64,000 nucleotides of DNA, taken from the NCBI GenBank assembly GCA_037127255.1, contig JBANSL010000019.1, positions 10,191,001 through 10,255,000 of the forward strand, given 5' to 3'. The position numbers and the translations under genes were made by a program. This DNA comes from Persicaria tinctoria (lineage: Eukaryota; Streptophyta; Magnoliopsida; Caryophyllales; Polygonaceae). Each line of letters opens with the position of its first letter. Positions within the stretch are counted from its first letter, which is position 1. This document shows positions 38,801 to 50,258 of this stretch, one piece after another. Below the pieces are notes generated by a model. The model saw only the letters and a program-made list of their open reading frames with translations. It did no database searches and was not told the origin of the DNA.

Positions 38801-41761
38801 CTCAATCTCAAATACCATGTTCTAAGCCATTATCTGGTCAGTGTGATGACTGAACCAGACACACACTAAATGCCTGAACAACATAGTATGATTTCGTATA
38901 TACAATAAAAAATACTATTAAAATATTAAAAACACTTACTTTTTTAATGGAACGTTCAACCAACATAGCCTGCTTCTTTTCAGCATCTTCTTTCCCACCT
39001 TCTTCAACTTCAGAACCCTGTGCAACACACATTGTGTTATATGATACACAAATACGTGTGCTGAACCCTTATTAAGTCAGAGTAATGAACAAAATACTGA
39101 GAAATTTAATGAACCACTTCATTTCATTAATAAAACTTGAATAACATAAATGTATTTTACTGAACCATACACAGCATAAATGCGTGAACAACATAGTATA
39201 ATTTCGTTGATACAAGAAAAAAAAACTATTAGAATATTAAAACCACATACTTTTTCGCCAGAGCCTTCAAACAACATATCATGATTCTTTACTCCGCCTT
39301 CTTTGCCAAGTTCTTCAACTTCAGAAACCCACGTACCTCACTATGTTATTTATGATAACAAGAATATTGTGTTCAAAAACAATGAATAATTGCATCCCTG
39401 AAGTCCATATACCTTATAAATCTCAACCAAAATCACTCAACCCACTTAACAACTGGATCGCAATCAGTCTCAAAAAACATCACTCTGAACCACATTTTAT
39501 AATATACAATGACTACTAACTGAACCACATTCTATTAGTTGAGTGTGTTGAAGCATTAACTGGTCAATATAATGAATCAATTAATGATGTATTTGATGAA
39601 CCACTTCATATTATGTGTACTGAACCAGAGAAGCCCTAACTACATGAACACCAATGTATTTTTAAACATCAAAAATATAATATACACAACCAATATACAC
39701 TTACTACTTTTGTAGGGGCTCCAAAATCCTTGGCGTGTTCCTCTGTTGCATGCTCTTTGCTAGGTTCTACTTCTCCACAAACCTATAAAAATGACTAAAT
39801 ATGAATGAACCACATAATTATACTATGTTATAACAATGACTAAATAATATTGCTTAATCAAACACAAACAACTCATTAAATATATTCTTACTTCTCTGGG
39901 CTCATATTCAAGAAACCCGAATATCTCTTGTTGACTAATGTTGTCTCCAACAGATAAAGAGACATGTTCTTCAACTGGCTTGATACTTAATCGTGGCAGT
40001 ACACGCCCATAACCAAACCCCCTGCCTTTCATCTCATCCCCTTCCTTTGCCTTGATGGACCGGTTTGTCCAATTGGCAAGAATGGGTACTGATCTCGGTT
40101 TCTCTTGCCTTTGAAGGCGGAGGCGATCAAGATAAAATAGCTGTTACAACAGAAAAATAGAAGCAAATATAAGAATATTTAAAGAACATACAAGAATAAT
40201 AAAATAAAAAACTACTTAATTCTCTAACTTACCACCAAAAATGGGAGAGAGCCTGTGAAACTAGAATTTTTGTTACAAGCCCATGTTTTTTTAGTTTCTA
40301 CAAGCCGGTCAAGCAGAAACCCACACCAATTAAACTGGTTAATGCTCTCTAAGTTTTCAGTTACATTAAAATAACTAACATTTACAGTCCCATTAGAGTT
40401 GCATTCAATCAACCCTGAGATTAAAAGTATTATAAAACAAGTTTTGAAAAATTGGCCTCCATCTTTGTCAGCAACCATTGCCTTCACCGCATCAGCAAGA
40501 TGGATTCTATTTTTGTTGAAAGCAACTGAATTCTTCCACATGGATAGGGATGCATCAGTCCTTGTCTTGAATGTCGCATCAATAGGCACTTGAAGTGGCC
40601 CCATTGGAAATCCAAGAGTAATTGCAACATCAACATCTTCAATGAAAATTGCATCTCCATTTGCTGTAATCAATGCAACCCGATCTGCATCAAAGTTTTC
40701 CACCACCCAACGTGACAAATACAGTGGCATATACTTCATTTGAAGCTGCAAAATACTACCGAATCCAAGCTCTTTAATGCTTTTTCTCTGAGCATTGTTG
40801 AGTTGTTTGAATGAGTCAACCAAGGAATATGTATGTGTCCTGGATTCTATCCGAAAATATGTCACTGGTCCATTTGGAGTAACCATGACTTTGGCCTTGG
40901 CTTTTGTTTCATATTCTTCTTTTACGACAACATCCTCGTCACTGTCGTGCTCTGGTTGTTTTGAAACCTTCCTCTTCTTTTTAGCTTGACTCTTCACCAC
41001 CTCACTTTTCTCAGATTTCCGTTTGAATTTTTCCATAATAACAGCCAACGGGATGTCATCTAAAGAAACAATTAAAAGGAAAATATATCAATCATATGTT
41101 TTACAATATTAATCCAAAACTATAAGTTACTCCTATCCAACAATTAAATAAGTTACTCCTGTCTATTTCACTTATTTAAAACAAATGAAACACTTAGCAC
41201 AGCTTTGCATGTTGGGTATGTTACTGAGAATCTGATGAACCCCATACTATCTAATTTGATGAACAGATCACTAATACATCAAAATCCACATGCATGATGC
41301 CAAATTGAACAAATGTCGATCTAGAAACAATATTCTAGACAAACTAAGGAAAAAAACAAAATATTTAAACAACTATACCCAAATAAAAGTAAAATATAAA
41401 CACTACCTATACGGGATTCCCATTTTTTTTAAGAACAGTGACAACCTCAGGAAACAGACAAAAGATCATTCCACCCCTTCATTCCCGACAAAACGTTGAC
41501 ATACTTTGACTTTTCGAATGCTACTAAAACAGAAATCCCAAAAAAAACTAAAGATTAATGAACTATAATCCATTAAAGAAAGGTATAAACAATAGCGATT
41601 GGGGTTTTTCTATTGTTTATCAAAAACAACGACTGAGGAACACGGATAAAATCATGGATGACGAAATGTTCAACTGCTTTGACGAAATGGATGACAAACT
41701 GTTAATGAACTAGAACCAAGTAAAGAAAACTATACTCACCTTCATCAACGCGGGTTTCCAT
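35817..41761 (-). pseudogene. Ulp1-like (C48) cysteine protease gene of the transposon, one frameshift
   Basis: Proposed exons: 41761-41740, 41059-40233, 40140-39892, 39782-39705, 39328-39251, 39017-38940, 38674-38618, 38524-37894, 37790-37722, 37641-37579, 37311-37136, 36867-36690, 36589-36470, 36375-36238, 36146-35817, about 1,030 codons. Exon 2 has a Lys-rich start and a plant-transposon domain (KELGFGSILQLQMKYMPLYL, then LSRWVVENFDAD, ITLGFPMGPLQVP). The last two exons form the protease: HFYLITFNFK (His), YIIDN (Asp), VDCGVFCMRHMETY (Cys). The oxyanion Gln, usually a few residues before DCG, seems replaced by Thr/Asn. Exon 38524-37894 is 631 bp, one too many, at an 8-G run (38023-38030). 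Two small duplicated exons lack a clear AG acceptor. Ulp1 proteins remove SUMO; the substrate here is unknown. Confidence 0.75.
38618..39782 (-). repeat. Tandemly duplicated small exons in the Ulp1-like gene
   Basis: Four intron-plus-exon units repeat: 39782-39705, 39328-39251, 39017-38940 (each 78 bp) and 38674-38618 (57 bp), all keeping phase 0. Their products share an EVE...K pattern (SEVEELGKEG, SEVEEGGKED, VSEDVIKNH) and end in Lys-Lys or a similar pair. The introns between are also alike (ACACAATATTNTTGNTATCA). The second and fourth units have no obvious AG at the acceptor. An acidic repeat is thus growing by exon duplication. Confidence 0.65.
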
Positions 41762-43157
41762 TTTTTGATCAAAAGCGACAACTGAACAATGAGAAAAAAC
41801 ACAAAACAGAAAAGGATAAAATCGTTAATATACGAAGTAATACTGATTAAACATTCGAAAATGAAAACAACGAATACTGATTTAAGCTTGCATTACGGCG
41901 AAAATGGCGAGATTGGGGAAGGAATTTGAAGCGACAGAGAGAATGTCCTAGTATGAAGAGAGAGAACGATTTCAGTTTTCAAGGCGATGATACGAAAATC
42001 AAACCCATCGCCACGCAAAGGTGCACCAATGGTCTGACATGTAACAGCAAATACAACAAGCAAAATGACAAAACTACCCCTGCAACTGCTATTGGACTAT
42101 TAAAAAGGTATTAGGCTTTTATACTCTGAACCTTCATTTCTATAAAACTGAAAAGTTTTATTCCATTAACCACACGTTATAAAATTTGAATTTAATTTAA
42201 GGAAATTTTTTATTACTGTCTAAGAGGAAAACTTAACAACACACACTGCAAATGCTGAATCAAATAATAGTACGTATTACTAAACCAATTAAAAATACAC
42301 TATTAAACGCCACGTGATTTTTCCCTGAACCTAGTACAATCAAGGAAACTAAGGCCCTGACCCAATTCTTTGTAAAATACTGAGTCAATTATTAGATAAA
42401 AGTACTGAACCAATTAAAAATAGAATAATTATAAGCCAGTTTTTTGTCCCTGTGAACCAAATACAATAATAGTTGTTGAACCAATTCTTAATAACCTCCT
42501 GAACAACACATGCAGTAATAAACACGCATTGATAAATAGACAAGATAGACTACCTGTTATCATGTATATCAAAACACAAGCAGTTGCCATTGTCATTGAT
42601 ACACAAAGTGTTGATGAAATTTATTGATTACAAGTGTTGAGGCGCTATTTCTCCACCACATTCTGATATGCACACAATCAATTCTCTATTATATATAATG
42701 AACAGCACACATTACAAATGCTGAATCAAATAGTAGTAAGTAATACTGAACCAATTAAGAATACACTATTAAACACCGCGATTTTTTCTCTGAACCAATT
42801 ACAATCATAGATACTGAGCCCCTGAACCAATTCCTTGTAAAAATACTGAGTCAGTTATTCGATAAAAGTACTGAACCAATAAAAAATAGAATACTTGAAG
42901 GCCAGTATTTCGTCCTGTGAACCAAATACAAAAATAGATGTTGTACCAATTCTTAGTAAAATCCTGAACAGCACATGCAGTTATGAACACACATTAGTAA
43001 ATAGACAAGATAGGCTACCTGTTATCATATATATCAAAACATAAAAAGTTGCCATTGTCGTTGATACACAAAATTAACCGTCCCACAATCCAGAATACAT
43101 CCGCATAATCGACTAATAAAAGTTTCAACAAAAACTACAAATATCACATTAAAATCT
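41762..43157. other. Intergenic region between the two Ulp1-like genes
   Basis: The first part (41762-42110) is the upstream region of the Ulp1-like gene, with a small unassigned frame at 41926-42114. From 42110 on, TGAACCA, CTGAACCAATT and AATACTGAG words dominate. Two stretches, about 42230-42590 and 42705-43070, are diverged copies of each other (for example GTCCCTGTGAACCAAATACA against GTCCTGTGAACCAAATACAA), showing local duplication. Confidence 0.6.
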
Positions 43158-45293
43158 TCAATTCTCAGGCTGGTAATCAGTAATTCTCGCAATAACAGAC
43201 TGCCTTTCTTCATTGATAAGAGACCAACCAATCGCATGCATATACAACCTTCTAAGATCAAATACCGCATTGCCTGGGTTCTTGGATAAGCCACAACTCC
43301 AATTGTTTATACCCAGGTAAGTCTCCAAATGACGCATGCAGAAAATGCCACAGTCAGTGTAATTGTCAGTAGTCGCCCACGGTAAATCCAGACAGAATGG
43401 TTTACATTTGCGAATAAGGTCCGCCTTGCTGGGCAGCATCATCTTATCTAGGTAGTGACTCCTCAATTTTACCTTAAAAGTTGACAACAAAACAAAACCA
43501 AAAAGTGGATGTTGATACAGGAAGAATAAATCAAACACACCCATGTGACAATGGATGTATATACTTACAACTACTTCTGGGATGTCAGATTATCTCAAGC
43601 CAAAGCCAACTTCCAGCTTCATGTTATCAATAATAACAACTTCCTTTAACTTAAAATTAAAGCATATAATGTAATAGTGCTCAGATGCAAGGATTGGCAA
43701 CATGATCTGCATGATGAGAAATTTAATTTAAATTATTTAATTCAAATTTAGTATTAGAATAAATATACAGCTCAACACCAACAAAATATATTCAAATTTA
43801 ATTGAAATTCTTTATATAAACTTACTAATTCAAACCCAGCCAAATTTGAAACAGATGAGTCTCTAAGAAGCTGATCAAATTTAGTATGAAACGTGTAGAA
43901 TCGCCACAACTGAACCTAACTGAATAATATTAACAGTGCTGAATTATTTAATGAACGAAGACAAAAATTGAATTTTCAATCACATGCATTAAAAATTAAA
44001 ACTTACACTGAGATTGCAAGTGCCCAGGTATCTCTTACAGCCATAAAATGTCTCTTGGTAGTTAAGAACTCTCACAAAAGTATCAATCACTTCGGCATCA
44101 ACATATTCATTGGGGAGTAAGGATTGAAACAACACACGTGGGACAATTCGATCTTTGTACTTAAAAATAACTTCCCTGTTATAATACCATAAGAATTACA
44201 AATTTACTATCAGATTGAAATTAAACAAACTATTTCTTTCATGCACACCATTACCTGTGTAATCAATAAATTTCATATATATAAGAGCAACTTACATCAT
44301 ATCATACTCAGGTTCAGCACACATACCTAATAAGCTTGCAAAGAAATGGTGAACTTAGAAGACAGGGATTAACGGCTTGGCTTCTCAAAGGGAGGTTTGA
44401 TTCTTCTGATCCATTCACTTCACCCAACTGTCGATTTTCCCTTATTTTCCTCTGTTTTTCCTGTTCATTCTTTATTTGCCTCTTCAACTGTCCCATTGTT
44501 GTTTCATCTACGAAAAAATTAATTAATATCTAGTTCATCTGAACGACATACAATATAGTTACTGAAGCCCACTACAATATAACACTGAATCATACAAACT
44601 CCAGCAAAGGGGACTGTAGGGATGACCTCCCACAGATCTAGATCACTTAACCATATTCAAAATAGGTAAATGAACTAACATAAAATAAAACACTAGATCA
44701 TCCACCCTCAAGCTAACAAGAATTGTTGGAATGAACCCCACATAACTGGAACATCTTAACTACATGCAATATAGGTACTGAACCAAATTCAACAAAAACA
44801 CTGAATCATCCAAGTCCAGGAAAAGGATTGAAGGGATGAACCCCGCATAACTGGAACATATGAACTACATGCAATATATGTACTGCACCAAATTCAACAA
44901 AAACACTGAATCATCCAAGTCCAGGAAAAGGATTGAAGGGATGAACCTCACATAACTGGAACATCTGAACTACATGCAATATAGGTACTGAACCAAATTC
45001 AACAAAAACACTGAATCATCCAGGTCCAGATAAAGGATTGAAGGGATGAACCTCACATAACTGGAACATATGAACTACATGCAATATAGGTAATGAACCA
45101 TATTCAACAAAAACACTGAATCATCCAGGTCCAGATAAAGGATTGAAGGGGTGAACCCCAAAGAGCTAGATCACTGAACCACATTCAACTAAAAAACACT
45201 GATTTTGTAAAGGCATACTACTTATAGACAACGGAAAAAAAAGGAACATGCAACAAAACACAACATCGTACCGCTGAAGATGATGTTTTCCAT
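43158..45293 (-). pseudogene. Second Ulp1-like gene, N-terminal domain deleted, broken
   Basis: Exon 1 (45293-45272) is 22 bp ending in phase 1 exactly like the first gene, and exon 2 (44507-44327) encodes a charged helix (QLKRQIKNEQEKQRKIRENR). The large N-terminal domain is missing. Protease exons follow: about 44175-44010 (YVDAEVIDTFVRVLNY), 43900-43830, about 43709-43569 (HYYIICFNFK, then VIIDN) and 43472-43158 (TDCGIFCMRHLETYLG). His, Asp and Cys are kept, and the oxyanion Gln is again absent. A TAA stop follows GLR near 43590, and exon 2 runs out of frame at a GTGTG run. It is a diverged, non-functional paralogue. Confidence 0.75.
44725..45175 (+). repeat. About 105-bp tandem repeat, four copies
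   Basis: Copies start near 44732, 44840, 44941 and 45049, each with CATAACTGGAACAT, ACTACATGCAATATAGGTAC, TGAACCAAATTCAACAAAAA and CACTGAATCATCC in order. A fifth, partial copy begins near 45151. The array lies in intron 1 of the broken Ulp1 gene. Confidence 0.9.
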
Positions 45294-45727
45294 TGTAAGC
45301 GAATACAACCAGCAACTTCAAAACTCCGAATATGGATGTAACGTGGAGCAAAATACGGCGCTACCGGAGATTTTAAGTTCAGAATCAAAAAACAAAATGA
45401 ACTTTTAGAGAGAATCAGGATACAAAACTCGATTACACTTTGAGTCCGAAAATCGGGAAGCGTAAAGAGAGAGAAGAGAGCAATCGATTACCTTCAGGCC
45501 GCGATGATGCTTTTCTCTGGACGAAATCCCCTAGGGCAGATGTATGATCAAAGATAGTGAAAGTTGAAAAGATATAATCGGCATTGTAAAAGACAGAAAT
45601 ACCCCTAATTTTTTACACGCGCCACACGCGCCTGTCAATTCCGCGCCATCTCGTAATATTATTATTTTAATCCAAATCACCCAAAACTTCTTTCCTTCTC
45701 ACCGGTATATACTATTCTCACCCGAAC

Positions 45728-45850
<123 letters not shown>

Positions 45851-45894
45851 AAGACGGTTTATATATTCTATTGAATTATGGATTTGAAGGTTGT

Positions 45895-45964
45895 TAAAAC
45901 TATTAGCTCAAATGGTAAAGCATGTGCTAATGCACAAGATATGGGTTCGAGTCCCATATAGGCT
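45895..45964 (+). ncRNA. tRNA-like sequence
   Basis: TTAGCTCAAATGGTAAAGC resembles a tRNA D-arm (A box), and ATGGGTTCGAGTCCCAT is a perfect T-arm with B box. The 3' end ATAGGCT can pair with the 5' end. The anticodon arm is malformed, so it is unlikely to be a working tRNA gene. It is closely related to the tRNA-like termini at 50905-50974 and 52492-52561 (both read TTAGCTCAA...ATAGGCTAAT). Confidence 0.6.
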
Positions 45965-46310
45965 AATTTCTCAAAATGCGGCTGAAATGAAACTGAAATA
46001 CAGAATTCAGAAAAACTAAATGCAGAAAATGAAAAATAGAAAGTGAATGGAGGTTTTTCCAAAACTGAAATTTTGAACATAGAAAAACATAAAAGGACTG
46101 AATGCAGAAAATGAAAATTGATTATGAATGCAGAAAAACACAATGTGATAATTGATAATGAATGCAGATAGGGAAAAACTAAAAATCTGAATACAGAAAA
46201 ATCTGAAAATTGAAAATCTGAATAAGTTGAGGTTTTTACAGCAGATGATTGCATAGATGACAACTGTCATAAACAGAAACAGCTTGGTTGCAGAGCATAT
46301 GAAACATGTT
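45965..46310 (+). repeat. Array of TGAATGCAGAAAA-type motifs
   Basis: Variants of GAATGCAGAAAATGAAAA, ATACAGAAAAA and CTGAAAA repeat irregularly over about 330 bases, next to the tRNA-like sequence, and again at 46700-46860. The layout, a tRNA-like terminus followed by a short-motif array, matches that of the 50899-52567 element. Minus-strand open frames through it (Phe/Ser-rich, 131 and 84 codons) come from the repeats. Confidence 0.7.
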
Positions 46311-46369
46311 TACCGTTATGAAAAGAGGATCATTAGTCGTTTGTTCGACGTGGTCAAGCACGGATTTTG

Positions 46370-46620
46370 CTCTTATAGTTTACAAAAGAATAACACCAAC
46401 TGAAACACCATAGCATAAGATCTACTGAGTTCCTGCCATCCAAGGGCCAAGGACATCACTTCATCCATAGATTGTAGCTGGTCATCCTTGTTTGTCTCCA
46501 TTGGTTTCATCTTCTTTGGTCTCCATTCAAATCGGATATGCCCTGTTACACCCTCACCTGTTTTGTAGTTGGTCTGCCTTTACATTATGGGCATACACCT
46601 TGCAAAATAAACAAACGAAC
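46370..46620 (-). pseudogene. Possible captured coding fragment
   Basis: On the minus strand the stretch from about 46550 to 46370 reads GHIRFEWRPKKMKPMETNKD, then LQSMDEVMSLALGWQELSRS, without a stop. A preceding stretch near 46590 reads VYAHNVKADQLQNR and then TGA. The composition is that of real coding sequence rather than of the surrounding repeats. I do not recognise the family and there is no start codon, so it may be host exon DNA captured by the outer element. Confidence 0.3.
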
Positions 46621-47145
46621 ATTATTAACAACTCGCAATTACAGAAGATCAAAAATAGATATTGTATAGAGAAAACCAGAAACATAAAAACAAAAAACCT
46701 GGAAAACTGAATGCATAAATTGAATACAAAAAAAAACTAAAAACCTTGAAAACTGAATGCAGAAACTAAATACAGAAATTTATTTCAAAAAAAAAACTAA
46801 ATGCCTCTGGCTAATATAAACTGAAAACCAAGAAAACTAAATGCCTCTGGCTAATATAATACACCAATTGCCTCTATCCGAACTCCTCAAATTCGAAACC
46901 CCCAAATTCAAAAATCTGATTAAACATAACTTCTTTCGAAACCCCAAAATTCGAAACCCTAATTTTCGAAAAACTTCAAATACATACCTTCTTCGGTCCG
47001 ATTCCACTTCTAGACTCTAATAAGCGTGTCTCTGGGGTGATTCACTTCTCTGTGCAGAGGGTTGAACCTGTGTTGTCTTCTCTTTCTCTTCTCCGTCGTT
47101 CCGTGTCATCTTCTTCGTTCAATCCTCCTATCTTTTCTTTCTTTT
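46620..47145. other. Right internal part of the outer element, no gene
   Basis: A direct repeat of AAATGCCTCTGGCTAATATAA occurs near 46799 and 46841. From 46870 the words TTCGAAACCCCAAA and TTCGAAAACCC-like repeats mirror, inverted, TTCGAATTAGGG words at 22640-22690 inside the left end, suggesting long, decayed inverted termini. Confidence 0.5.
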
Positions 47146-47324
47146 TCTTTTTTTTTAATGAAAACTAACAGACCTGGCAAAATCCGTTAATTGTAACTTC
47201 AGGAGGGTACGGCACAAAATATACATAAACATTAGGGGTACCGGGCGAAATAGGTAAAAGTTCTGTACACCTCGCGAAAAATACTATACCTCGAGGGTAC
47301 CTCGCGAAATTTCCCTTTTTTTTA
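47145..47324 (-). repeat. Right terminal repeat and target duplication of the outer MULE
   Basis: Read on the minus strand from 47315, the sequence GGGAAATTTCGCGAGG, GTACCCTCGAGGTATA, GTGTACAGAACTTTTACC and CGCCCGGTACCCCT follows the order of the left terminus at 22163-22250. TTTTTTTTA at 47316-47324 is the second copy of the 9-bp duplication. Confidence 0.75.
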
Positions 47325-47447
47325 TGAATAGATAAAGGTACTAATATGTATATGTATATATACATGTGTATGCTATTTTATAAACCATAAATTTTAATTA
47401 AGGAAAATGTTAGATAATAAGTGAAGTGTGTGGAAGTGTGTATTAAT

Positions 47448-47460
47448 GGCGGTGAGCAAA
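47448..47460. repeat. 13-bp target-site duplication, left copy
   Basis: GGCGGTGAGCAAA here is repeated exactly at 55267-55279, directly after an A-run. A 13-bp duplication with a 3' A-tail is the mark of target-primed reverse transcription, so 47461-55266 is one retroposon insertion with later insertions inside it. Confidence 0.85.
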
Positions 47461-48245
47461 GGGGGCGTTTTTTTTATCTAGAGAGCTTTGCTCTCCGCTG
47501 CCGGCCACCAAAACCTTCCAACCTATTGCTCATACCTAGCCACAATCGCCCACCGTCTCGGTCTCATCCACCATCGCCAACAGCTTCGGACCTTCGTCCC
47601 TCCTGCCTCGCTCACCGGCCTTCGCCTCCTTGGCCGCCGCCATGGACACTTCGCCACCGTCTCTGTAGTCTCCCTCCGGTCCACCCTCGGCTTTCCGTCG
47701 GTGGCCCGTGTGGAGCCTTTACCCCTGGTACACGAGCTCATCCTAGTTGATGACGTCTAATTTAGTCTTATTTTAAGGTTGCATTTGCATATTAGCTTAG
47801 ATCTTTCCATGCATATTTATCATCTTTTATATTTTATTTTGTTTATTTTGCATTTTCGGAGTCTACATCGGGTTTTAATTGTTTTCAGGCACTTTGAAAG
47901 TGATATTGTCGAAATTCAAGAGTTGATGTGAAGGAGCGAACATGAATGGATTGGACTCGATGAGCTAAATTGCCAATAGCTGAAGTTTCTAAACTTGGGG
48001 GTTGTTTGATGGAATTAACTTTATAATTGGGTGTTGGGTTAGATTTTAATTATTTAATTTTCTGGGCTGAAATTGTAATTTTTATAAAGTCTTATATATA
48101 CGAGGAAATTGCACTAAATAGACTAAAAAATGAGCCTATTTGCACAAATAGCCAAGAGGGTGAAAAATTGGCTTAAAATAGCCTGGCCATATCTTGCAAA
48201 TATAACAGCCGGTTTTTTGGAACTGTTCACAACCGGGATTAGCAG

Positions 48246-48790
48246 GTGACCGTCTCCCTCCTCCTTTCGTTTCACTCTGCCAATCTCAAGGCCGCTTCCG
48301 ACCACCCGTCTCTCTCTTTCTTGCTTCGGCGCCACCACCACCTCGCCCGATCCGACACGCCGCCGTCGCCGCCCCATCTTACATTGATTTCACAAAGGAG
48401 GAACAACCTTTCGCCAATTTCGCAGATCTTGAGCGGGCTCACCTCCGAGGTCGCAAACATGGCGGTTCCAGTCGAAGAAGCCATCGCCACCCTCTCTACA
48501 GTCCTCTCTCGCTCCCCTTCCCTCCCTCTCTCCTCCCTCCTTCCGTCGCCGATGCCAGTGTCGGAGCTCCCCGGCCCCTCGCCGTCTCGGCTTCGGTCAA
48601 AGCCCTAATCTTTGACTGCGACAACGTCATATGGAGTCAGAGCACTTGCATCGCCAGGCTTTCAACCACGCCTTCAATTTCTTTAGCATCCGCTGCCCTT
48701 CCTCCAACTCCTCCTCTTCCTCGCCTTCTCCAGCTCTCGGTGGTTCTTCGTCTCCCCAATACGGTCAGCTTCCCTAATTGTACTGCTTTT
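48246..48790 (+). pseudogene. Captured 5' exon of a HAD-superfamily (CbbY-like) hydrolase gene
   Basis: A frame from about 48459 (MAVPVEEAIATLSTVLSRS) looks like a plastid transit region. After one frame change the DNA reads SVKALIFDCDNVI, the HAD motif I with its two aspartates. After a second change come ESEHLHRQAFNHAFN and IRCPSSNSSSS, matching the plant CbbY-like family where ESEHLHR follows motif I. An apparent splice donor follows near 48765. Both frame changes show it is dead. It is unspliced host DNA carried in the Pack-MULE. Confidence 0.65.
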
Positions 48791-49149
48791 GTTTGATTGC
48801 AAGTTCTGTTGCGAATTTGAGATGAAATTGGGGTTTTGTTGTTGATTGTTGACAATGTTCTGGATTTATGTACAAAGATATGATCTTTCTAATTGCAAGA
48901 GTTAACACACAACAACTATAGAACCCTAGATTTGCAGTGACAGTCATCAATGGGATGCATAGTGATTACTAGTGATGATTGAGGAATGAAAACGCATGTT
49001 CAATGAACTTTGACGAGCCTTTGAAAGATTATGTCCTTGCCATTCAGTCTATAAAGGTGAATCTTTCTTTCCTCTTACTGGTGGCAGTGATGTTCTTTTA
49101 TTTTCCATCATTGCATTTTTGTTGTGAACATGTTCATATCTAATTGAAA

Positions 49150-50258
49150 ATTTTATCTTAGATTGCATTTTTTGCGGCAGTGAATGGGCAAGTAAGATGC
49201 ATGAGACTGGTGTTGGCTGATTTCGTCCCCAGCGCTCCTCTGGATTCATTGAATACTCATGATGGTGATGGTTCAGGTATAAGGAACAAACCTGAGCAAA
49301 GGCAGGCCCTTTCCTCTGACTGTCACTTGTTATTTTTGTGACACGTGTTTTTTTACACATATTAGCTTTTTGAGACCGTTTTTGCTTGGTTTTCTAGAAG
49401 TTCTGGTTTGGTAGGGTAGTAGAAGTTGATTTTTATGTGTCCTTTGCTGGTGAACTTTAGAATTTGTTCATGTTCATTTTGTCATTTTCTTTAATAGAAG
49501 CCAATAATTGGAGCAGTTATTATTGGTGTATTTTTCTGTTTGGATACAATTATTTCGTGTTTGCTATAGCATTGTATTTCATCAAAAAACTCGGCCTCGC
49601 AAATAAGTTGATTTTTTAGGCAAAGCTTCTTTCATTAGGCTGTAAGAACCTTCTTGATTTTTGTGGGGATGTGTAACCCTAGGATCCTTTTTAGGTTTTG
49701 TAAAGAAAGACAGTTTAGATAGAGGAAACTAAATGATTTTTTTTTGTTAATACTCATAGTTTTCTGAAGCCATTTTTTTCATATTTATGTATGCTTGTAT
49801 GGCTATTGCAGTGCTTTGTCCAAGTTTGTCAATAAGGGAGCCGATGGTGGTATCACGGCCCTACATATGGCTGCCTTGAATGGATACTTTGATTGCATCC
49901 AACTCCTACTTGATCTTCAAGCAAATATATCAGCTGTAACATTTCATTATGGCACATCCATGGATTTAATAGGTGTGTTGTTTGCCCTATGCTTGCTTGC
50001 TAGTTTATCTCTAGACCCTTCAATTACTTGAATCAGCATCTAAGAAAAATCTTTGAAATCACAGGAGCTGGTAGCACACCATTGAATGGTCTAGTTAGCA
50101 GTATTATTAATTTGCAGTTGTGTCACTTGCAGCTGGCTTCCGGGCGTCATTGGCTTGAGCCATTACTGGCTGTTAATTCTGAGGCTATTATTCATGTGTT
50201 TCCCCATTCAAAATATCTATCCTTGCCTCTTATGAGTGTGCTGGATATAGCAAGGTAA
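49150..50258 (+). pseudogene. Captured exons of an XBAT32/33-like ankyrin-RING ubiquitin ligase
   Basis: Three exon pieces keep their order and intron borders. About 49164-49305 reads [20 protein letters not shown] and [11 protein letters not shown]. About 49812-49970 reads [40 protein letters not shown] and [10 protein letters not shown], the ankyrin repeats. About 50132-50257 reads [20 protein letters not shown], then [19 protein letters not shown]. These match the linker of XBAT-type E3 ligases between ankyrin repeats and the RING. The ankyrin exon between (GAGSTPL...) is cut short at about 50090 and the RING is missing. Introns are retained, so capture was at DNA level. Confidence 0.75.

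Noticed and set aside
47461..47760. A gene encoded by Pro/Ser-rich frames at 47421-47760
   Set aside because: Frames are open in both directions, contain no recognisable domain, and the stretch is the 5' part of a retroposon interrupted by an LTR.
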